Assembly: GCF_016925615.1 (NCBI RefSeq)
Contig: NZ_CP070499.1
Span: forward strand, 4,836,001 to 4,900,000
Direction: 5' to 3'
Origin: Natronosporangium hydrolyticum
Lineage (GTDB): Bacteria; Actinomycetota; Actinomycetes; Mycobacteriales; Micromonosporaceae
Length of the DNA stretch: 64,000 nt
The translations under genes were made by a program, and so were the position numbers. A model generated the notes under the pieces. The model made no database searches and was not told the origin of the DNA. It worked only from the letters and a program-made list of their open reading frames with translations. Within the stretch, counting starts at the first letter, position 1, and each line of letters opens with the position of its first letter. Of the stretch, positions 8,471 through 17,146 are shown piece by piece.

Positions 8471-8740
8471 ATGGTGCGCGCTCCGCTGACCCCGCACGAA
8501 CGCGAACGCGGCGAACGACTCGGCCGGCTGCTTCGGCAGGCCCGCGGCGAGCAGAGCATGGCGCAGGTCGCCAGCGCCGCCGGGATCTCGGTCGAGACCC
8601 TCCGCAAGATCGAAACCGGCCGGATTCCGGCGCCCGCCTTCTTCACCGTCACCGCGGTGGCGCAGGCGCTGGGCATCTCGCTCGACCAGCTCGCCGCCAC
8701 CGTCGGCGACCCGATCCGACCAGCGCCCGCGCATGGCTGA
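8471..8740 (+). CDS. Small XRE-family helix-turn-helix regulator
   Basis: 89 residues, ATG at 8471. A single HTH_3 domain occupies residues about 14-70: LGRLLRQARGEQSMAQVASAAGISVETLRKIETG, where SMAQVASAAGIS is helix 2-turn-helix 3 and LRKIETGR the typical end. No effector domain follows. It overlaps the amine oxidase start by 8 bases, so both are one transcription unit, and it is divergent from map. The leader before the ATG is short and lacks a Shine-Dalgarno, so leaderless translation is possible. Likely autoregulator of this pair. Confidence 0.85.
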   Translation: MVRAPLTPHERERGERLGRLLRQARGEQSMAQVASAAGISVETLRKIETGRIPAPAFFTVTAVAQALGISLDQLAATVGDPIRPAPAHG

Positions 8741-9980
8741 CCCGGTCGACCTGCTCGTGATCGGCGGCGGCGCCGCCGGTCTCGCCGCCGCGGTCGCCGG
8801 CGAGCAGCGCGGCCTGACCTGCCAGGTGCTGGAGGCGCAGGCGAGGCTGGGCGGCCGGGTGCACACGGTCGAGACCGACACCGGCCCGGTCGACCTCGGC
8901 GCCCAGGAGATCAACGGCGACATGACCGCCGTGCTGGACCTCGCCGCCGACGCCGGCCGGCACCTCAGCCCGCTGCCGACCGGCGGGGCGGGGCTGACCG
9001 TGACCGGCGACGCCCAGCGCCGCCGGCCGGCCCACGAACGGCCCGACGCCTGGCTGGCGCTGCTTACCGACGGCGCGCCGCCGGCTCCGGGCAGCAGCGT
9101 GGCCGACCTGCTCAAGGCCGCCGACCTCCCCCAGGCCGAGGCGGACCTGGCCCAGACCGTGACCGCCGAGCTGTTCGGCCAGCCGGCGCACCGGCTCGAC
9201 GCCGAGGCGGTCCGGCGCGAGCTCGCCACCTACGAATCAGACCGCGACCCGGACGAGTTTCAGCTACGGGGCGGATTCGGCGAGGTGATCACGGCGCTCG
9301 CCGGGCAGCTACGCCGACCGCCGGTCATGGGCACGCCGGTGCAGACCGTCCGGGTGGTCGACGACGAGGTGGTGGTGCAGACCGCCACCGCCGCCTGGTC
9401 GGCGCGGTATGTGGTGATCACCGCCCCGCCGCCGGTGGCGCGCTGGATCGACTACCGCCTGCCGGCGCAGCAGGAGCTCAGCTCGCTGCTGGCCGGGTTC
9501 GTCGCCGGCGACCTGATCAAGTACACCGCCGTCTACGACCGCCCGTTCTGGCGGTACGACGGGCTGAGCGGTGCGGCGACCTACACCGACCCGGTCGGCC
9601 TGGTGGTAGCCGACGGCTCGGTCGACGACGGGCGGGCACCCCGGCTCACCGCCTTCCTGGGCGGCCCCACCGCGCGTACCTGGGCCGGGTTGCCGACCGA
9701 GCAGCGCGACCAGCAGCTGCGACATCAGTTGGCCCGGGCGTTCGGTCCGGCCGCAGCGCAGCCGCTGGCGATCCACGAGGCGGTGTGGGTCGACCACCCG
9801 TGGTCGGGCGGGGCCTACAACTCCCAGGTACGCGCCGGTGCCGCGGCGGACTCCGCGGACCGGCTCGCGGCCTGGGGTGACCGGGTGGTCTTCGCCGGCG
9901 CCGAGCTGGCACCCCGCTTCCGGGGCTTCGTCGAGGGGGCGATCAGCAGCGGCCGTGCCGCGGTGGCCCGGCTCGGGTAA
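8733..9980 (+). CDS. FAD-dependent amine oxidase-like flavoprotein
   Basis: 415 residues. The dinucleotide-binding motif GGGAAGLAAAVAGEQRGL with the following E of VLEAQ (residues about 9-36) and the GGR of LGGRVHT are the flavin amine oxidase signatures; the C-terminal FAD motif is VFAGAELAPRFRGFVEGAISSGRAAV. It is shorter than classical monoamine oxidases (about 450) but intact. The family oxidises primary or secondary amines, polyamines or desaturates carotenoids; the substrate is unknown. Coupled to the preceding HTH gene by an 8-base overlap. It ends 8 bases before the convergent anti-sigma gene. Confidence 0.85.
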   Translation: MADPVDLLVIGGGAAGLAAAVAGEQRGLTCQVLEAQARLGGRVHTVETDTGPVDLGAQEINGDMTAVLDLAADAGRHLSPLPTGGAGLTVTGDAQRRRPAHERPDAWLALLTDGAPPAPGSSVADLLKAADLPQAEADLAQTVTAELFGQPAHRLDAEAVRRELATYESDRDPDEFQLRGGFGEVITALAGQLRRPPVMGTPVQTVRVVDDEVVVQTATAAWSARYVVITAPPPVARWIDYRLPAQQELSSLLAGFVAGDLIKYTAVYDRPFWRYDGLSGAATYTDPVGLVVADGSVDDGRAPRLTAFLGGPTARTWAGLPTEQRDQQLRHQLARAFGPAAAQPLAIHEAVWVDHPWSGGAYNSQVRAGAAADSADRLAAWGDRVVFAGAELAPRFRGFVEGAISSGRAAVARLG

Positions 9981-9988
9981 CACCCAGG

Positions 9989-10744
9989 TCAGTCGCCGAG
10001 CACCCCTCGCACGATGCTGTTGCCGGAGTGGCTGGTGTCGCCGTCGTACTCCTCCAACGACACATCGACCAGCCGGTACGCCCCCAGGTCCACCGTCGGC
10101 GGCAGCGGCAACACCAGGTCGGGGCCCTCCCCCCACACCCCGATCGAGATCATCTCCATCGTGTCCGGGTTGATCAGCCACACCTCGTAGTAGCCTGCCT
10201 GCTGCTCCAGGCCGGTGACGTGCAGGTGCAGGGTGTGCCCGTCGAGCACCCGGGCCTCGCCGTGGGCGGCGACCGGCACCGTCTCCAGCGGCGTCAACGC
10301 TGCCTGCGCGGTGACCTCCTCGACCACCGCCGGCTCCTGGTCGAGCAGTTCGGTGACGCCGAGCGTGCCGCCGACCGCCAGCACCGCCGCGACCGCCGCC
10401 ACCAGCAGCAGCCGGGCCGACTCCGGCCAGCGGCGGGAGCGGACCGAGGCCCGGTGGGGCGGCGGCCGGTCCGGCGCTTCGGTGCTCGGCCCGGTGCGTG
10501 ATTCGGTGGCCGCCACCGTTGGCGCTTCGGTGACTTGGGCGAGGATGCCCTGCCACACCCGTTCCGGGGGCGCCGGCAGCTCCCGCAGCTGCCGGGCGTC
10601 CGCGGCGTGACCAGCGACCTCCCGCAGGTCGCCCAGCTCCGCGCGGCATTGCGGGCAGCCGTCGAGGTGGGCCGTCTCGCCACCGTCGCTTACCCCGTCA
10701 CCGATGGCGATGAGTACCAGCCGGTCTGGATCGAGGTGCGGCAC
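9989..10744 (-). CDS. Anti-sigma factor, RskA-like, zinc-finger type
   Basis: 251 residues. N-terminal anti-sigma domain with the H-x3-C-x2-C zinc motif (HLDGCPQC, about 27-34), one transmembrane helix (LLLVAAVAAVLAVGGTLGV, about 112-130) and an extracytoplasmic RskA C-terminal domain (VWLINPDTMEMISIGVW...). It would hold the ECF sigma factor encoded upstream at the membrane until regulated proteolysis. The GTG start at 10744 has GGGAGG six bases upstream and lies inside the sigma gene, a 47-base overlap that couples the pair stoichiometrically. Confidence 0.88.
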   Translation of the reverse strand: MPHLDPDRLVLIAIGDGVSDGGETAHLDGCPQCRAELGDLREVAGHAADARQLRELPAPPERVWQGILAQVTEAPTVAATESRTGPSTEAPDRPPPHRASVRSRRWPESARLLLVAAVAAVLAVGGTLGVTELLDQEPAVVEEVTAQAALTPLETVPVAAHGEARVLDGHTLHLHVTGLEQQAGYYEVWLINPDTMEMISIGVWGEGPDLVLPLPPTVDLGAYRLVDVSLEEYDGDTSHSGNSIVRGVLGD

Positions 10745-11309
10745 CGTCCACCTCCCATCTGCGTTTCAGGCTCGCCATGCCCCGCCGGATGTGGCTCTTC
10801 ACCGTGCCCAGCGGCAGCTCGGTCACGGCCGAGATCTGCTGGTGGGTCAGGTCGTCGTAGAAGGCCAGTTCCAGCACCCGCCGCTGCTCCGGCGGCAGCT
10901 GCGCCAACCCGTCGGCGACCACCAACCGGTCCACCACCCGGTCCGGGTCGGCCGGCGCCGACTGCGGCGCGGGCTGCGCCTGCACGGTCTCGGCCACCCG
11001 CCGCTCCCGGGACCGCACCCGGAGCCGGTCGATCGCCTGCCTACGCGCGATCCCGAGCAGCCAACCGAGCAGGCTGCCGCGGTCGGGGTCGAAGGTACCG
11101 CGGCCCAGCCAGGCGGCGACGAAGGTGGCCTGGGTGACATCTTCGGCGTCGGCCGCCGTCGGCAGCGCCCCGGTAGCCAGGTGGAACACGGCCGGGCCGT
11201 ACCGGTCGTAGACCTGCCGGAGAGCCTGCTCGTCGCCGTCCCGGAACCGGCCGGTCAGCTCGGCGTCCCGTTCGGCCCGGGAGTCAGGCGACTGATGGTT
11301 GTCGGTCAC
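10698..11309 (-). CDS. ECF-family RNA polymerase sigma factor
   Basis: 203 residues from GTG 11309. Region 2 (ALRQVYDRYGPAVFHLATGALPTAADAEDVTQATFVAAWLGRGTFDPDRGSLLGWLLGIARRQAIDRLR) and region 4 (LAQLPPEQRRVLELAFYDDLTHQQISAVTELPLGTVKSHIRRGMASLKRRW) are complete, with no sigma 1.1 or 3. The RskA-type anti-sigma partner suggests a SigK/SigL-like group. Likely regulon members may include the divergent DUF4397-sortase operon 230 bases away, but no matched promoter pair was identified by eye. Confidence 0.9.
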   Translation of the reverse strand: MTDNHQSPDSRAERDAELTGRFRDGDEQALRQVYDRYGPAVFHLATGALPTAADAEDVTQATFVAAWLGRGTFDPDRGSLLGWLLGIARRQAIDRLRVRSRERRVAETVQAQPAPQSAPADPDRVVDRLVVADGLAQLPPEQRRVLELAFYDDLTHQQISAVTELPLGTVKSHIRRGMASLKRRWEVDGAAPRSRPAGTHRHR

Positions 11310-11542
11310 CGGTCACCCGGTGCGAGTCGCCGCATCGTTACACCGTAGCGGCTCTGCGTACATAAAGTCTCCCCCATCGTTGCGGGCAGCGGAGTCATGC
11401 GATTGGGATTACGCCGCGAGGCCGCCGCCCGGATGCAGGCAGTGTCACATCGGCGAGAAATCCGCATCCGGCGCGGCGCGATCGGGCGTAACCCGCTGTG
11501 CAACCTGACCGACAGTGGTGAGGACCACAGCGAGGAGGAGAC

Positions 11543-12379
11543 ATGCGTACGTCGCAGATCCGCCGGCCGTTGGCGGTGACCGCGATCGCCGCGGTGACCG
11601 CCGGCGCGGGACTGGCGCTCGCCAGCCCGGCGCAGGCGCAGGAGACATCCCAGGTGTCGGTGGTGCACGGCATCCCCGGCCAGGATGTCGATGTCTACGT
11701 GGACGGGGACGCGCTGCTGGAGGGCTTCGCGCCGGGCGAGATCGCCGGCCCGTTGGACCTGCCGGCCGGTGCGTACGACATCGTGATCACCGCTCCGGGC
11801 GGCGACCCGGACAGTGAGGCGATCCTGGAGGTCGATGGGGCGGAGGTGCCGGGCGGGGCGAACCTGAGCCTGGTCGCGCACCTCTCGGAGGACGGGGAGC
11901 CGACGCTCACGCCGTTCGCCAACGACGTCAGCGAGGTGGCCGCCGGGGATGCCCGGCTGACCGTCCGGCACACCGCCGCCGCACCGGCGGTGGATGTGCG
12001 GGCCGGCGGCGAGCCGGTCTTCACCGACCTGACCAACCCGAACGAGGACGGGGCCGACCTGCCGGCCGGCACCGTCGACGCCGACGTGGTGCTCGCCGGC
12101 ACCGAGGACGTGGTGCTCGGCCCGGCCGACCTGGACCTGGCCGAAGGCACGGCGACCATCGTCTACGCCATCGGCTCGGCCGAGGACGACACGCTGGATC
12201 TGGTGGTGCAGACCATCGACGGGCTGCACTCGCCGCCGTCCGGCGTGCCGAGCGGCACCGGCGGCCAGGCCGCCACCGGGGTGGCGGCCGGCTGGTTCGC
12301 CGCCGCCGCGGCCGGGCTGATGCTCGTCATCGGCGGGGCCTTCGGGCTGCGGCACTACCGCCGGACCGCGCTGCGATGA
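11543..12379 (+). CDS. Secreted DUF4397 protein with C-terminal membrane anchor
   Basis: 278 residues. Sec signal peptide (MRTSQIRRPLAVTAIAAVTAGAG... cleavage near ASPAQA, about 31), then a DUF4397 beta-rich domain with the diagnostic VSVVHGIPGQDVDVYVDG and LPAGAYDIVIT, partly repeated in the second half (LPAGTVDADVVLAG). A transmembrane helix (about 250-270) and a short RHYRRTALR tail finish the protein. No LPxTG is seen despite the sortase next door. Strong ribosome site GAGGAGGAGAC before the ATG. The stop overlaps the sortase start (ATGA). Function of DUF4397 proteins is unknown; surface location is supported. Confidence 0.85.
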   Translation: MRTSQIRRPLAVTAIAAVTAGAGLALASPAQAQETSQVSVVHGIPGQDVDVYVDGDALLEGFAPGEIAGPLDLPAGAYDIVITAPGGDPDSEAILEVDGAEVPGGANLSLVAHLSEDGEPTLTPFANDVSEVAAGDARLTVRHTAAAPAVDVRAGGEPVFTDLTNPNEDGADLPAGTVDADVVLAGTEDVVLGPADLDLAEGTATIVYAIGSAEDDTLDLVVQTIDGLHSPPSGVPSGTGGQAATGVAAGWFAAAAAGLMLVIGGAFGLRHYRRTALR

Positions 12380-13074
12380 GGGGGCACCGGGGCCGGCGCC
12401 GATCTGGGGGGATCGGCGCCGGCCGCGGTCGGCCGCTGGTGGTCGCCGCGCTGGTGCTCGGGGTGACCCTGGTCGCCGCCAGCAGCGTCGCCGTCTGGCG
12501 GGGGCAGGGCGTGTCCGAGGTGGGCACCGACGCGGCGGCGGAGCTGACCGCACCGCCGCCGACCGAGGCGGGCGACCCGCCAGTGCCGATCACCGACGGC
12601 CGCGGCGGGTCGGAGCGGACGGTACGGCCGCCGGTGACGCTGTCGATCCCGGCGCTGGGGCTCGCCGCCCAGGTCAACCAGGTGGGGATCACCCCGGAGA
12701 CCGGCGAGTTCGACGTCCCGCCGAGCGTGGACCAGGTGGGGTGGTACGAGTACGGTCCGGGGCTGGAGGCTGAGGCCGGCTCAATCGTGGTCGCCGGCCA
12801 TGTCGACAGCGCCGACCAGGGCCACGGCGCCTTCTATGCGCTCGGCGAGCTGGCCCCCGGTGACCTGGTGGAGGCCGCCGACGAGGCTGGCGAGGTGCAC
12901 CAGTTCGAGGTGGTCGCCCGCGAGGTCTACGACAAGGAGGAGATCCCGCTGGCGCGCTACTTCGCCCGGGACGGCGAGCTCCGCCTGACGTTGATCACCT
13001 GCGGCGGCGAGTTCGATCCGGCCGCCGGCCGCTACCAGGACAATGTGGTGGTCACGGCGGTGCCGGCGCCGTAG
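12376..13074 (+). CDS. Class F sortase
   Basis: 232 residues: an N-terminal transmembrane anchor (about 21-41), a Pro/Glu linker, then the sortase barrel with catalytic His in VVAGHVDS (about 140) and catalytic Cys in TLITCGG (about 213), plus a downstream Arg (AGRYQDN). Class F enzymes are common in actinobacteria and usually are not paired with one LPxTG substrate. It is translationally coupled to the DUF4397 protein, a repeated pairing in actinobacteria that suggests a common surface job, although the neighbour has no sorting motif. Confidence 0.9.
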   Translation: MRGHRGRRRSGGIGAGRGRPLVVAALVLGVTLVAASSVAVWRGQGVSEVGTDAAAELTAPPPTEAGDPPVPITDGRGGSERTVRPPVTLSIPALGLAAQVNQVGITPETGEFDVPPSVDQVGWYEYGPGLEAEAGSIVVAGHVDSADQGHGAFYALGELAPGDLVEAADEAGEVHQFEVVAREVYDKEEIPLARYFARDGELRLTLITCGGEFDPAAGRYQDNVVVTAVPAP

Positions 13075-13118
13075 CCACGGGGGTGGCGGCGCGGGACCGG
13101 ACCTACTGCGGCTGCGCG

Positions 13119-13173
13119 GATCATGGACTTTGGTCACTGATCGGACGCCGACCATGGACCAAAGTCCATGATC
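13119..13173. repeat. Intergenic inverted repeat
   Basis: GATCATGGACTTTGGTC (13119-13135) is perfectly repeated in inverse at 13157-13173 with a 21-base loop. It lies between the sortase gene and tRNA-Leu, and may serve as a terminator. Palindromes of this kind recur in intergenic regions of Micromonosporaceae. Confidence 0.75.
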
Positions 13174-13197
13174 AACGCGTGGGCCTTTTCCACGCCG

Positions 13198-13279
13198 TGC
13201 CCGGGGCGGGACTCGAACCCGCACGCCTTTCGGCAGCCGCTTTTAAGGCAGCCGTGTCTACCGGTTCCACCACCCGGGC
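13198..13279 (-). tRNA. tRNA-Leu (UAA)
   Basis: On the minus strand the acceptor GCCCGGG pairs with CCCGGGC, followed by discriminator A. The anticodon loop reads CTTAAAA (anticodon TAA) on a GCTGC/GCGGC stem. There is a long variable arm and a T-loop GGTTCGAGTCC. CCA is not encoded. Confidence 0.93.
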
Positions 13280-13323
13280 GGCTCTGCCACCGTAACCCGT
13301 ACCCAGCGGTTAAGGTCAGACCG

Positions 13324-15129
13324 ATGCGTACGACCCCGACCAGCCGGCCGGCTGACCCCGCCCTCCCCACCACGTCAGGCCGCGCGATGTTTCAGCTGCG
13401 TACGTGGGCGCGACGGCCAGCGGTGGTCGACCTCGGCGTGGCGTTGCTGTTTCTCGCCGCCGCGGTCTGGGTCGGGCAGGGCCTGTGGCCGGACCCGACC
13501 ACCCGGGAGCTGATCCTCAACCCGGAAGATCAGATCCTGATCGAGTGGTTCTTCGCCGTCGATGTGCAGGTGCTCTTCGGCGACCAGGGGTTGGTCACCG
13601 ACCGGCTGAACGCGCCGGACGGCATGAACATGCTGGCCAACGCCACCTCGTTGACGCTGGGGCTGCTGCTGGCGCCGGTCACGTTGACCGCGGGGGCGCC
13701 GGTTTCGTTCGCCATTGCCACGATCGGCAACCTCGCCGCCACCGCCATCGCGTGGTACCTGCTGTTCAGCCGTACCCTGGGGGCCCACCGGCTGGCGGCG
13801 GCGGTCGCCGCCGGCTTCTGTGGGTTCGCGCCGGCGATGATCTCCCACTCGAACAGTCACTGGCACATGTCCTCGCAGTGGCTGGTGCCCGCGATCGCCT
13901 GGAGTGTGATTCGCCTCACACGCGCGGCCGAGCAGCGTGATCACCGACGGATCCTCACCTCCGCACTGTGGCTCGCCGGCCTGGTCATCGCCCAGTACTT
14001 CCTCGGTGCCGAGGTGCTCTACCTCGCCGCGGTCGCCTTCGCCCTATTCAGCATCGGGTACGCAGTGCTGCGGCTCGGCTGGGCCCGGAAGATCCTGCCC
14101 GGGTTCCTCACCGGCATGGCGGTCGCCACCGGCCTCGCCACCGCGGCGCTCGCCTACCCGATCTGGGTCCAGCTCGCCGGCCCGGTCAGCGTCGCCGACG
14201 GGCCGTTCGACCCGTACTACTACTCCGCCGACCTAGCCAGCTGGACCAACTTCTCGCCACTGAGCATCGCCGGCAGCGACAGCGCCGCCGCGCTCGCCAC
14301 CGGACCCGCCGAGTACAACGCCTTCCTCGGCTGGCCACTGCTGCTCGCCGCAGTCGCCGGGGTGATCTGGCTCCGGGACAACCCGCTGGTGCTCGCCGCC
14401 GCCGGCGCCAGCGCGATCCTGGCAGTGCTCTCGCTCGGCCCGGAGCTGATCATGTATCAGACCCGGATGCAGATCCCGCTGCCCTACGTCGCACTGGTCG
14501 ACACTCCGGTCATCGACGGCGCACTGCCGCAGCGGTACGCGGTGGCGGTGGTGCCGCTGCTCGCCCTGATCCTGCTGGTCGGGCTCGAACGGGCCCGCCG
14601 CCAGACCGACTGGCAGCGCTACGCCGTACCGGTGGTGGCGGCAGCGGTGCTGCTGCCGCTGCTGCCCACCCCGCTGCCGGCCGGCGACCGCGACCCGGTG
14701 CCCCAGTTCATCAGCGAAGGCCACTGGCGGGAATGCGTCTCCCCCGGTGGGGTCCTGGTGCCGGTCCCGCTGCCCACGCCACCCGAGCCGGAGCCGATGC
14801 GCTGGGCGGCCGCGGCCAACGCCGAATTCGGCCTCCCGGAGGGCTTCTTCATCGGCCCCTACGGCGCTGGCGGCACCGCCTCCATGGGCACCGCGAAACG
14901 AACCACCTCGGCGCTGCTCGCGGAGGTGGCCGCCACCGGAGCCGCCCCCGAGATCGGCCGGGAGCAGCGGGCGCACGCCCAAGCCGACCTGGCGTACTGG
15001 AACGCCGAGTGCGTGGTACTCGGCCCGGGCCAGCAACACGAGACGGCGCTGCGGGACACGCTGGCGGCGCTGCTCAACGCCCCCGGGCAACGGATCGCCG
15101 ACGCCTGGGTGTGGCCGGTCGCCCGCTGA
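13324..15129 (+). CDS. Polytopic membrane protein, probable GT-C-type glycosyltransferase
   Basis: 601 residues with about eleven hydrophobic segments between residues 35 and 450 and a soluble C-terminal domain of about 140 residues. The first extracytoplasmic loop carries acidic residues (LNPEDQ...) as in GT-C enzymes that use lipid-phosphate sugars, and the topology (many helices followed by an outside domain) agrees, but no diagnostic motif is certain. ATG start at 13324 immediately after the tRNA gene on the other strand. A role in glycosylating envelope polymers is inference; it could be a membrane protein of unknown kind. Confidence 0.6.
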   Translation: MRTTPTSRPADPALPTTSGRAMFQLRTWARRPAVVDLGVALLFLAAAVWVGQGLWPDPTTRELILNPEDQILIEWFFAVDVQVLFGDQGLVTDRLNAPDGMNMLANATSLTLGLLLAPVTLTAGAPVSFAIATIGNLAATAIAWYLLFSRTLGAHRLAAAVAAGFCGFAPAMISHSNSHWHMSSQWLVPAIAWSVIRLTRAAEQRDHRRILTSALWLAGLVIAQYFLGAEVLYLAAVAFALFSIGYAVLRLGWARKILPGFLTGMAVATGLATAALAYPIWVQLAGPVSVADGPFDPYYYSADLASWTNFSPLSIAGSDSAAALATGPAEYNAFLGWPLLLAAVAGVIWLRDNPLVLAAAGASAILAVLSLGPELIMYQTRMQIPLPYVALVDTPVIDGALPQRYAVAVVPLLALILLVGLERARRQTDWQRYAVPVVAAAVLLPLLPTPLPAGDRDPVPQFISEGHWRECVSPGGVLVPVPLPTPPEPEPMRWAAAANAEFGLPEGFFIGPYGAGGTASMGTAKRTTSALLAEVAATGAAPEIGREQRAHAQADLAYWNAECVVLGPGQQHETALRDTLAALLNAPGQRIADAWVWPVAR

Positions 15130-15167
15130 ACCGGCGGCGCCGGCATCACCGGCACGACCCCGCCGAC

Positions 15168-16499
15168 CTACTGGCGAGGTGGCGTCGACGGAGTGACGTC
15201 GGTAAACGGCAGCCGGGGATCGTGCAGCTGCCCCAACGCCACCACCTCCCGGCGCAGAAACAGCGCCAGCGTCCAGTCGGCCAGCACCCGAACCTTGCCG
15301 GCGAAGGTGGGGATCCGGCTCATGTGGTACGTGCGGTGCATGAACCAGGCCGGGAACCCGCGGATCTTGATGCCATACACGTGGGCGACGCCCTTGTAGA
15401 GGCCGAGGCTAGCGACGCTGCCGGCATGCTTGTGCCGGTAGGCGAGCGGGGCCCGGCCCTTCACCGCCCGGACGATGTTGTCGGCGAGCCGATCCGCCTG
15501 CCGGACCGCGTGCTGCGCGCTCGGCGAGCAGAGCGTGCCCGGCTCGGCGGCGGTCAGGTCGGGCACGGCGGCACAGTCGCCCGCGCTCCACGCACCCGGC
15601 ACCACCGTCTCCCCGTCGACCACCTGCAGCGTCGGCAGGCAGGTGATCCGGCCCTTGTCGTCACGGGGCAGATCGGTGGCAGCGACCAGCGGATGGGCCC
15701 GCACCCCAGCGGTCCACACAATGGTGTCCGCCTCGAAGGTGTCACCGTCGGAGAGCTCCACCTTGCCGTCGACACAGGAGTCGAGCCGGGTGTCCAGCCG
15801 GATGTCCAGCCCCCGCTCCCGCAGCTGGGTGACCGTGTAGGCGCCCAGCTCCGGCCCCACCTCCGGCAACACCCGCTGGGTCGCCTCCACCAGCACCCAG
15901 TGCATGTCGGCGTCGGTGAGCTCCGGATAGTAGCGAAGCGCCACCCGGGCCATGTCCTCCAGCTCGGCCAGCGCCTCGATCCCGGCATAGCCCGCGCCCA
16001 CCACCACAAAGGTCAGCGCCCGCTGCCGCAGCAGCGGATCGTCGGTGGCGGCGGCCACATCCAGCCGCTCCAGCACCCGGTTACGGGCCCAGATCGCCTC
16101 CCCCAACGTCTTGAACCCCACCGCGTGCTCGCGCAGCCCAGGGATCGGCAGGGTGCGGGAGACGCTGCCCGGGGCGAGCACCAGATCGTCGTAGCGCAAC
16201 TGACGGGTCGGGCCGTCGGCCATCTGCACGGTGGCGGTGCGCTGCGCATGATCCACGCCCGCCACCGCCCCGGTGACGATGGTGCAGCGCCGCAGCGTCT
16301 GCCGCAGCGGCACCACCGAGTGCCGCGGCTCGATGCTCCCCGCCGCCGCCTCGGGAAGGAAAGGCTGGTAGGTCAGGTGCGGCTGGGGGTCGACCACGAC
16401 GACCTCGACCTCCCGCGCGGAGAGCCGGTGACTCAGCCGGTGCGCGGTGTAGTAACCGACGTGCCCGGCACCGACGATGAGGACGCGGTGAGGTGCCAC
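15168..16499 (-). CDS. Type II NADH dehydrogenase (NDH-2-like) FAD oxidoreductase
   Basis: About 443 residues. Two Rossmann motifs: HRVLIVGAGHVGYYTAHRL at the N-terminus (FAD) and FVVVGAGYAGIEALAEL near 160 (NADH). Further landmarks are LTYQPFLPEAAAGSIEPRH (membrane-associated NDH-2 signature), TIVWTAGV and WSAGDCAA, followed by the amphipathic C-terminal region that binds the membrane face. It would pass electrons from NADH to menaquinone without proton pumping. The start is uncertain: GTG 16499 fits the usual N-terminus, while a TTG at 16547 would add 16 residues. Convergent with the membrane protein to the left. Confidence 0.85.
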   Translation of the reverse strand: MAPHRVLIVGAGHVGYYTAHRLSHRLSAREVEVVVVDPQPHLTYQPFLPEAAAGSIEPRHSVVPLRQTLRRCTIVTGAVAGVDHAQRTATVQMADGPTRQLRYDDLVLAPGSVSRTLPIPGLREHAVGFKTLGEAIWARNRVLERLDVAAATDDPLLRQRALTFVVVGAGYAGIEALAELEDMARVALRYYPELTDADMHWVLVEATQRVLPEVGPELGAYTVTQLRERGLDIRLDTRLDSCVDGKVELSDGDTFEADTIVWTAGVRAHPLVAATDLPRDDKGRITCLPTLQVVDGETVVPGAWSAGDCAAVPDLTAAEPGTLCSPSAQHAVRQADRLADNIVRAVKGRAPLAYRHKHAGSVASLGLYKGVAHVYGIKIRGFPAWFMHRTYHMSRIPTFAGKVRVLADWTLALFLRREVVALGQLHDPRLPFTDVTPSTPPRQ

Positions 16500-16576
16500 G
16501 CCTCCATCATGCTCCGTTACCGGGCGGCACGGAAGTCCTCGCGACAAATGTGAGCGTCGTGACGCTTACCGGTTAA

Positions 16577-17146
16577 TCATCCTCGCTGCGAACTCCGCAA
16601 CGCCCGCAACAGGTAGGTGAGCAGCACCGCCAGCGCCACCCCGACCACCGTCGCCGCCACATGCCGCGCCGCCACCACCCCAGCGGCCTCCGCCAGATAC
16701 GGCACCCCCAGCAGCACCAACCCCACCAGCCCCGCCGAGGCGGCGATCACCGCCGCCGCCCGCAGCAGCCAGGCGACCACCGCGTCCGGCGCCACCACCG
16801 CGTCGAACGGCAACGCCACCACCAGCGCACTCACGGTATGGACCAGGTAAAGCAGCCCGGCCAGGGCCGCCGCCTGGGCGGCGAACCCGACCGTGGCGCT
16901 CGGGCTGGCCGAGGCTACCCAACCGCCGGCCGCGACCAACACCAGCAGCAGCGGGGCGACGCCGCTCGGCAAGCAGGCCGGCACGATCGCCACCGCCGCG
17001 AGCAACACCCACCCCACCGGCAACGTCCACACCAGATCCGGAGCGGCCAGCGCCAACGCGCCGAACCCCGCCGTCGCGATCACCGCCCGCAACAACAGCG
17101 GGGTAACGCTGATCCGCGCCGCCGCGGTCACCACCCGGGCGATCAC
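16577..17146 (-). CDS. Small integral membrane protein of the MoxR/DUF58 operon
   Basis: 189 residues, almost entirely hydrophobic with about six helices separated by short loops, ending in LLRALRSSQRG. No known domain was recognised. The GTG start (17146) overlaps the stop of the DUF58 gene (GTGA), making it the last gene of the operon starting with the DUF4129 gene. Presumably a membrane partner of the MoxR system. Confidence 0.75.
   Translation of the reverse strand: MIARVVTAAARISVTPLLLRAVIATAGFGALALAAPDLVWTLPVGWVLLAAVAIVPACLPSGVAPLLLVLVAAGGWVASASPSATVGFAAQAAALAGLLYLVHTVSALVVALPFDAVVAPDAVVAWLLRAAAVIAASAGLVGLVLLGVPYLAEAAGVVAARHVAATVVGVALAVLLTYLLRALRSSQRG

Noticed and set aside
13968-16553. 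861-codon plus-strand frame spanning the membrane protein and antisense to NDH-2
   Set aside because: Extremely Arg/Pro-rich, no domain, overlaps two well supported genes.
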